From contig JANYAB010000550.1 of NCBI GenBank assembly GCA_025355225.1, positions 1-7,939 on the forward strand: DNA of 7,939 bases, written 5' to 3'. Source of the DNA: Bacteroidota bacterium. GTDB lineage: Bacteria; Bacteroidota; Bacteroidia; Sphingobacteriales; Sphingobacteriaceae. A program made the translations under genes and the position numbers. The notes beneath the pieces were generated by a model. The model was given only the letters and a program-made list of their open reading frames with translations. It was not told the origin of the DNA and ran no database searches. Shown one piece after another: positions 4,416-7,939 of the stretch (positions within the stretch are counted from its first letter, which is position 1; every line of letters begins with the position of its first letter).

Positions 4416-7400
4416 TTAAGCAATACGGGCTAACACTTCGTCATAATAATCTATCGAAATGCCATATTGTTCCAGGTATGGATAATCCTCTTTCATCCCC
4501 TCCCAAAACTTCTCTTTGTCCGAAAAAGCAGCCAAACTCTTTTGGTAACAATCGAGAGCATCTGCTTCATTTTTTTTTGATAAATAAACGTGACCTAAAT
4601 TCATATTTCCATAATCATTTTTCCCTAATGTTATGGACTTCTGCAACATTTCTTCAGCCCTTTCTAATTTCCCCGTTTGCAGAAATAAATAGCCTATGCT
4701 ATAAGATGCATTGGCATCATCAGGCTGAATATCAATTGCTTTTTGATAAAATTCGATAGCCTTGTCTTTATCTCCTTTGTCATAATAGGCGAGGCCCATG
4801 TTGATAAATGCATTTGCGTCATCAGGTTGAATATCAAGTGCCTTTTGATAAAATTCGATAGCCCTGTCTTTATCTCCCTTGTCATAATAGGCAAGGCCTA
4901 TGTTGATAAATGCATTGGCGTCATCTGGTTGAATATCGATAGCTTTTTGATAATACTCAATTGCTTTGTCCTTATCGCCCATGTCATGATAAACTAAACC
5001 CATGCTGTAAAATGCATTTGCATAACGGGGTTGAATGTCAATTACATTTTGAAAATATTCGATCGCCCTGTCTTTATCTCCTTTGTCATAACATGCTAAA
5101 CCCATGCCGTAGAATGCATTTGCATAGTCGGGTTGAATGTCAATTACTTTTTGATAACATTCAATCGCTTTGTCATTGTCTCCTTTGTCTTGTAATGTCA
5201 AACCCATGCTATAAAAAGCATTTGCATAATCGGGTTGGATGTTAACAGTTTTTTGGTAACATTCTATCGCTTTGTCTTTATCCCCTTTGTCATAATAAGC
5301 CAACCCCATGTTGTAAAATGCGTTGGCGTAATCAGGCTTTATATCAATGGCTTTTTGATAACATTCAACAGCCCTGTCTTTATTCCCTAGGGCCGAATAA
5401 GCAATTCCCAGGTTTATAAACGCATTAGAATAATTGGGTTTTATGTCTATGGCTTTTTGATAACATTCTATCGCTTTTTCGTTATCGCCCATATTATAAT
5501 AAGCCAACCCCATGTTGTAAAATGCATCACTATAATCGGGTTTTAAATCAATAGCCATCTGATAGCATTCAATAGCTTTTACGTTATTTCCCTTGTCATA
5601 GTAAGCCAGACCTATATTATAATACGCATCAAAATAACCGGGCTGAAGGTCAATGGCTTTTTGATACCATTCAATCGCCAAATCTTTATCCCCCTTGTCA
5701 TGATAAGCTAACCCCATGTTGTAAAATGCGTTGGCATAATCAGGTCTTATGTCGAGGGCTCTTTGATAGCATTCGATAGCACTGTCTTTGTCTTCACTGG
5801 CCGAATAAGCAATTCCCATGTTTATATATGCACTGACAAAATCGGGCTTTATATCAATGGCTTTTTCATAACATCTTATTGCTTTTTCGTTATACCCCAT
5901 GCCATAGTAAGCCAGGCCCATATTGTAAAATGCATCGTAATCAGGTTGAATATCGATGGCTTTACTATAACATTCGATGGCTTTTTCATTGTCGCCCATG
6001 CTATAATAAGCCAGGCCCATGTTGTAATGCGCCTCATAATAATCGGGGAGGATGTTAATGGCATTGTTATAGCATTCGATCGCTTTTTCGTTATCTCCCC
6101 TGTCATAATTAACTAAACCTATAAAGATGAATGCGTTGGCATCATCGGGGCGAATTTGAACTACTTTTTGATAACATTCTATTGCCTTATCCTGATCTCC
6201 AGTGTCATAATAAGCTAAACCCATGCCGTAAAAGGCATCCGCATAATCGGGTCGAATGTCGATTGCTTTCAGGTAATATTCAATGGCTTTATCGACATCA
6301 CCATTTTTTGAATGCAATACGCCCTGCATAAAAAAGAGGAAACTTTTTTGTTTAACATCCTTAGCATAGCCTTTGGATATAATATTTTCGATAAGTTTTT
6401 GAAGGGCTAGGGGTCTTTCATTTACAAGGAAATCATTTAAACTGATTGTTAATCTATTCCCCCAATCCTTACACCCTTCATGATTATTGTCATCGCCTGC
6501 CTGTATAAGTGTTTCGGCCCATTGGAACGAAGAATCCAACCCTTTCTCTAACCAAACTTTTACTACATCCGAAATGGTTGAAGATATGTTTTTATCAGGT
6601 TCATAACAAAGCGCATGGTAAAGACGCTCTTGTTCGTACTGCACCCAATTTTTATTACTTAATAATTCGTTCGGATCTATTTCGAGCGATGTTTGCCAAT
6701 TGTAATAGGAGTTTTTCAGTTTCTGGTGAAATTTATACCAGTCGTCGTTCGACCGTATATGTTCAAATCGCAATAATTGGTTACGAACGACGGTATGGTA
6801 GGTCCAATACTTGCCCTTCTTTTGTACAAAAGGCTGGGTAAGCAACCAATCAAACAAAACGGGCGCCTTGGTTTTATCCTCTAAAAATACACTTACTATA
6901 TCCTGGTTAATAAAACGGGGAAGTGCGCAAACCAAAGCGATTTCACGTTTATCCGGTTCATCAACCCATTTCAAAAATCGCTCAACAGCGTTTTCGCAAA
7001 AATCATTAGAGTTAACCGTTTTATTTTTTGCTGCCTCAACCAGCCAGGACATTAATACAGGCAGCCGGCCGGAAAGATTAAGAATATCTTCCCGGACAAC
7101 GAGATCTGAAATTTGATGGGACGTTAAGTATTCATCTGCTTCACCATCCGTAAAAGGTTCTAATAGTATTTTTTGAGTTAAATCAGCAAATTCATTCCAT
7201 TCATTGGGGCTCAATTCGTTTCTGCCCGCAATAACAAACATCACGTTATAAGGAACTATGTTGCCATAATTTTCATGTAATACATCCAACAGCCATTTTT
7301 CTATTATTTTATCCGTTTCTTCAAAAGTGTCTATAAAAAAACAAATCGATTTTTTGAAATCGGCATATTTATTAATCCCATTCCAAAATAACGGTGTTAA

Positions 7401-7937
7401 AACTTTTACAGGTTCTAACACCAATTCAACCTCATCTTTATTGGTTATTTTTTTTCTGGCAAATTCCGCCCATTCCCCAATAATGCCTGCTACAGCGTCT
7501 TCATTAATAAAGCTGGCTATTGTTTCTGCACCGGGTATTTTTTTTACATCTTTAATAACCCCCTTCATTACAGATTTTGTAAAACTTCCTAAAGTGCCCT
7601 TCGGCTTTTCGGGGTCGGTCTCCAGTTTTTTTGTTTCCTGTAAGTAGACCTTATATCGTTTATCAAATTCGGCTAAGTCGACATCTTTGGTTTTTAATTG
7701 GGCAGAAACCTTATCCATCCACTCTAAAAGTGATTTAACGCTCTCGTCGGTATAGGTGGTAAGGCAATTTTTTTCGTCTGCGATTGAGATCATTTTTTTA
7801 ACCAGGTAGGACTTTCCTACGCCGCCCTGCCCGTAAATGTTAAAGAATACAGAGGAATCAGAACTCTCGAAATTGGTAATGAAACTTTCAATATATTCAG
7901 TTCTGCCGATGAATTTATTTTGCTGCCTTTCCTCTTT
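4416..7937 (-). CDS. Large STAND-type P-loop NTPase with C-terminal TPR array (N-terminus cut by window edge)
   Basis: 1173 residues are visible, numbered from the first complete codon at 7937; the frame is open to the window edge. Seen: 'NKFIGRTEYIESF' (8-19), the entry motif of such ATPases, then Walker A GQGGVGKS (36-43). Walker B is 'ICFFIDTFEE' (Asp203, Glu206-207) and a sensor-like arginine follows in 'VMFVIAGRNEL' (Arg239). 'LEPFTDGEADEYL' and 'SGRLPVLMSWL' follow, then a winged-helix-like region ending 'KYWTYHTVVRNQLLRF' (about 376-391). A helical linker leads to 18 TPR units (532-1140) and a 33-residue tail. Known: STAND NTPases (MalT, NLR-like and Avs proteins) use this NTPase-winged helix-repeat order; the repeats sense a ligand and the NTPase drives oligomerisation. 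Inference: a sensor/switch protein, possibly in defence or regulation; any effector domain lies outside the window. The ATG at 7793 is internal: starting there would remove Walker A. Confidence 0.9.
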   Translation of the reverse strand, partial: KEERQQNKFIGRTEYIESFITNFESSDSSVFFNIYGQGGVGKSYLVKKMISIADEKNCLTTYTDESVKSLLEWMDKVSAQLKTKDVDLAEFDKRYKVYLQETKKLETDPEKPKGTLGSFTKSVMKGVIKDVKKIPGAETIASFINEDAVAGIIGEWAEFARKKITNKDEVELVLEPVKVLTPLFWNGINKYADFKKSICFFIDTFEETDKIIEKWLLDVLHENYGNIVPYNVMFVIAGRNELSPNEWNEFADLTQKILLEPFTDGEADEYLTSHQISDLVVREDILNLSGRLPVLMSWLVEAAKNKTVNSNDFCENAVERFLKWVDEPDKREIALVCALPRFINQDIVSVFLEDKTKAPVLFDWLLTQPFVQKKGKYWTYHTVVRNQLLRFEHIRSNDDWYKFHQKLKNSYYNWQTSLEIDPNELLSNKNWVQYEQERLYHALCYEPDKNISSTISDVVKVWLEKGLDSSFQWAETLIQAGDDNNHEGCKDWGNRLTISLNDFLVNERPLALQKLIENIISKGYAKDVKQKSFLFFMQGVLHSKNGDVDKAIEYYLKAIDIRPDYADAFYGMGLAYYDTGDQDKAIECYQKVVQIRPDDANAFIFIGLVNYDRGDNEKAIECYNNAINILPDYYEAHYNMGLAYYSMGDNEKAIECYSKAIDIQPDYDAFYNMGLAYYGMGYNEKAIRCYEKAIDIKPDFVSAYINMGIAYSASEDKDSAIECYQRALDIRPDYANAFYNMGLAYHDKGDKDLAIEWYQKAIDLQPGYFDAYYNIGLAYYDKGNNVKAIECYQMAIDLKPDYSDAFYNMGLAYYNMGDNEKAIECYQKAIDIKPNYSNAFINLGIAYSALGNKDRAVECYQKAIDIKPDYANAFYNMGLAYYDKGDKDKAIECYQKTVNIQPDYANAFYSMGLTLQDKGDNDKAIECYQKVIDIQPDYANAFYGMGLACYDKGDKDRAIEYFQNVIDIQPRYANAFYSMGLVYHDMGDKDKAIEYYQKAIDIQPDDANAFINIGLAYYDKGDKDRAIEFYQKALDIQPDDANAFINMGLAYYDKGDKDKAIEFYQKAIDIQPDDANASYSIGYLFLQTGKLERAEEMLQKSITLGKNDYGNMNLGHVYLSKKNEADALDCYQKSLAAFSDKEKFWEGMKEDYPYLEQYGISIDYYDEVLARIA
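4518..6344 (-). repeat. Tandem 102-bp repeat array encoding 18 TPR units
   Basis: Sixteen near-canonical 34-residue TPRs (consensus roughly A-N-A-F-Y-N-M-G-L-A-Y-Y-D-K-G-D-K-D-K-A-I-E-C-Y-Q-K-A-I-D-I-x-P-D-Y) are followed by two diverged units (34 and 32 residues). A marker codon at the start of each unit recurs at 4708, 4810, 4912, 5014, 5116, 5218, 5320, 5422, 5524, 5626, 5728, 5830, 5932, 6031, 6133 and 6235. The spacing is always 102 bp except 99 bp between 5932 and 6031, where one alanine/asparagine-type codon is missing (QPDY-DAFYNMG). The units starting at 4708 and 4810 differ at only about nine of 102 bases by eye. Confidence 0.95.
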
Positions 7938-7939
7938 TT

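Noticed and set aside
4743..6331. Several plus-strand open frames of 66-117 codons across the TPR region
   Set aside because: They are antisense shadows of the 102-bp coding repeats. Their translations repeat with the same period and show no start context or family resemblance.
4518..6344. CRISPR-like or satellite repeat array
   Set aside because: Units are contiguous with no unique spacers, keep one frame and encode clear TPR motifs; no cas genes are present.
7791..7793. ATG at 7793 as the start of the large gene
   Set aside because: The frame continues 48 codons upstream to the window edge and includes Walker A, so this ATG is internal.
1..7939. Joint toxin-antitoxin or defence island made of the zeta-like and STAND-TPR genes
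   Set aside because: The two genes are about 4 kb apart on opposite strands and separated by ordinary envelope genes and terminators. No antitoxin, nuclease or mobile-element gene is visible.

Overview
The window looks like chromosomal DNA of a Bacteroidota bacterium, probably a Sphingobacteriaceae member of the Mucilaginibacter/Pedobacter kind. This is inferred from family content (two SusD-free lipoproteins, an outer-membrane beta-barrel protein, a Bacteroidota-type MpaB/DUF2236 protein), moderately AT-rich DNA, A-rich start regions without clear Shine-Dalgarno sequences, and a TAnnTTTG-type promoter box. No rRNA, tRNA, CRISPR array, transposase or integrase is visible.

Layout. (1) Positions 3-311, plus strand: the C-terminal 102 residues of a zeta-toxin-like P-loop kinase cut by the left edge. 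(2) 526-1848, plus strand: a two-gene unit, a small lipoprotein followed 39 nt later by a porin-like outer-membrane beta-barrel protein. It ends in a hairpin shared with the convergent gene. (3) 1911-4253, minus strand: a four-helix membrane protein, a DUF4397-type lipoprotein and an MpaB/DUF2236-family oxygenase-like protein. The last two each have a clear Rho-independent terminator downstream, so these look like separate transcripts rather than one operon. (4) 4416 to the right edge, minus strand: a very large STAND-type NTPase with 18 C-terminal TPR units. It is cut at its N-terminus by the window edge.

The last gene is the most notable. Its reading frame continues upstream of the first in-frame ATG at 7793 to the window edge. 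That extra stretch carries the Walker A motif, so an annotation starting at 7793 would lose the nucleotide-binding loop. The visible order is P-loop NTPase, winged-helix-like linker, TPR superhelix. This is the classic signal-sensing architecture of STAND proteins, which include MalT-type regulators and Avs-type antiviral sensors. The effector domain, if there is one, lies beyond the window. The TPR region is a true 102-bp tandem repeat at DNA level, with one 99-bp unit and a higher-order 408-bp period.

No pathway links the genes convincingly. The two end genes (zeta-like kinase and STAND-TPR) belong to families often found in defence or conflict systems, but they are about 4 kb apart, on opposite strands and both truncated, so a joint system is not supported.
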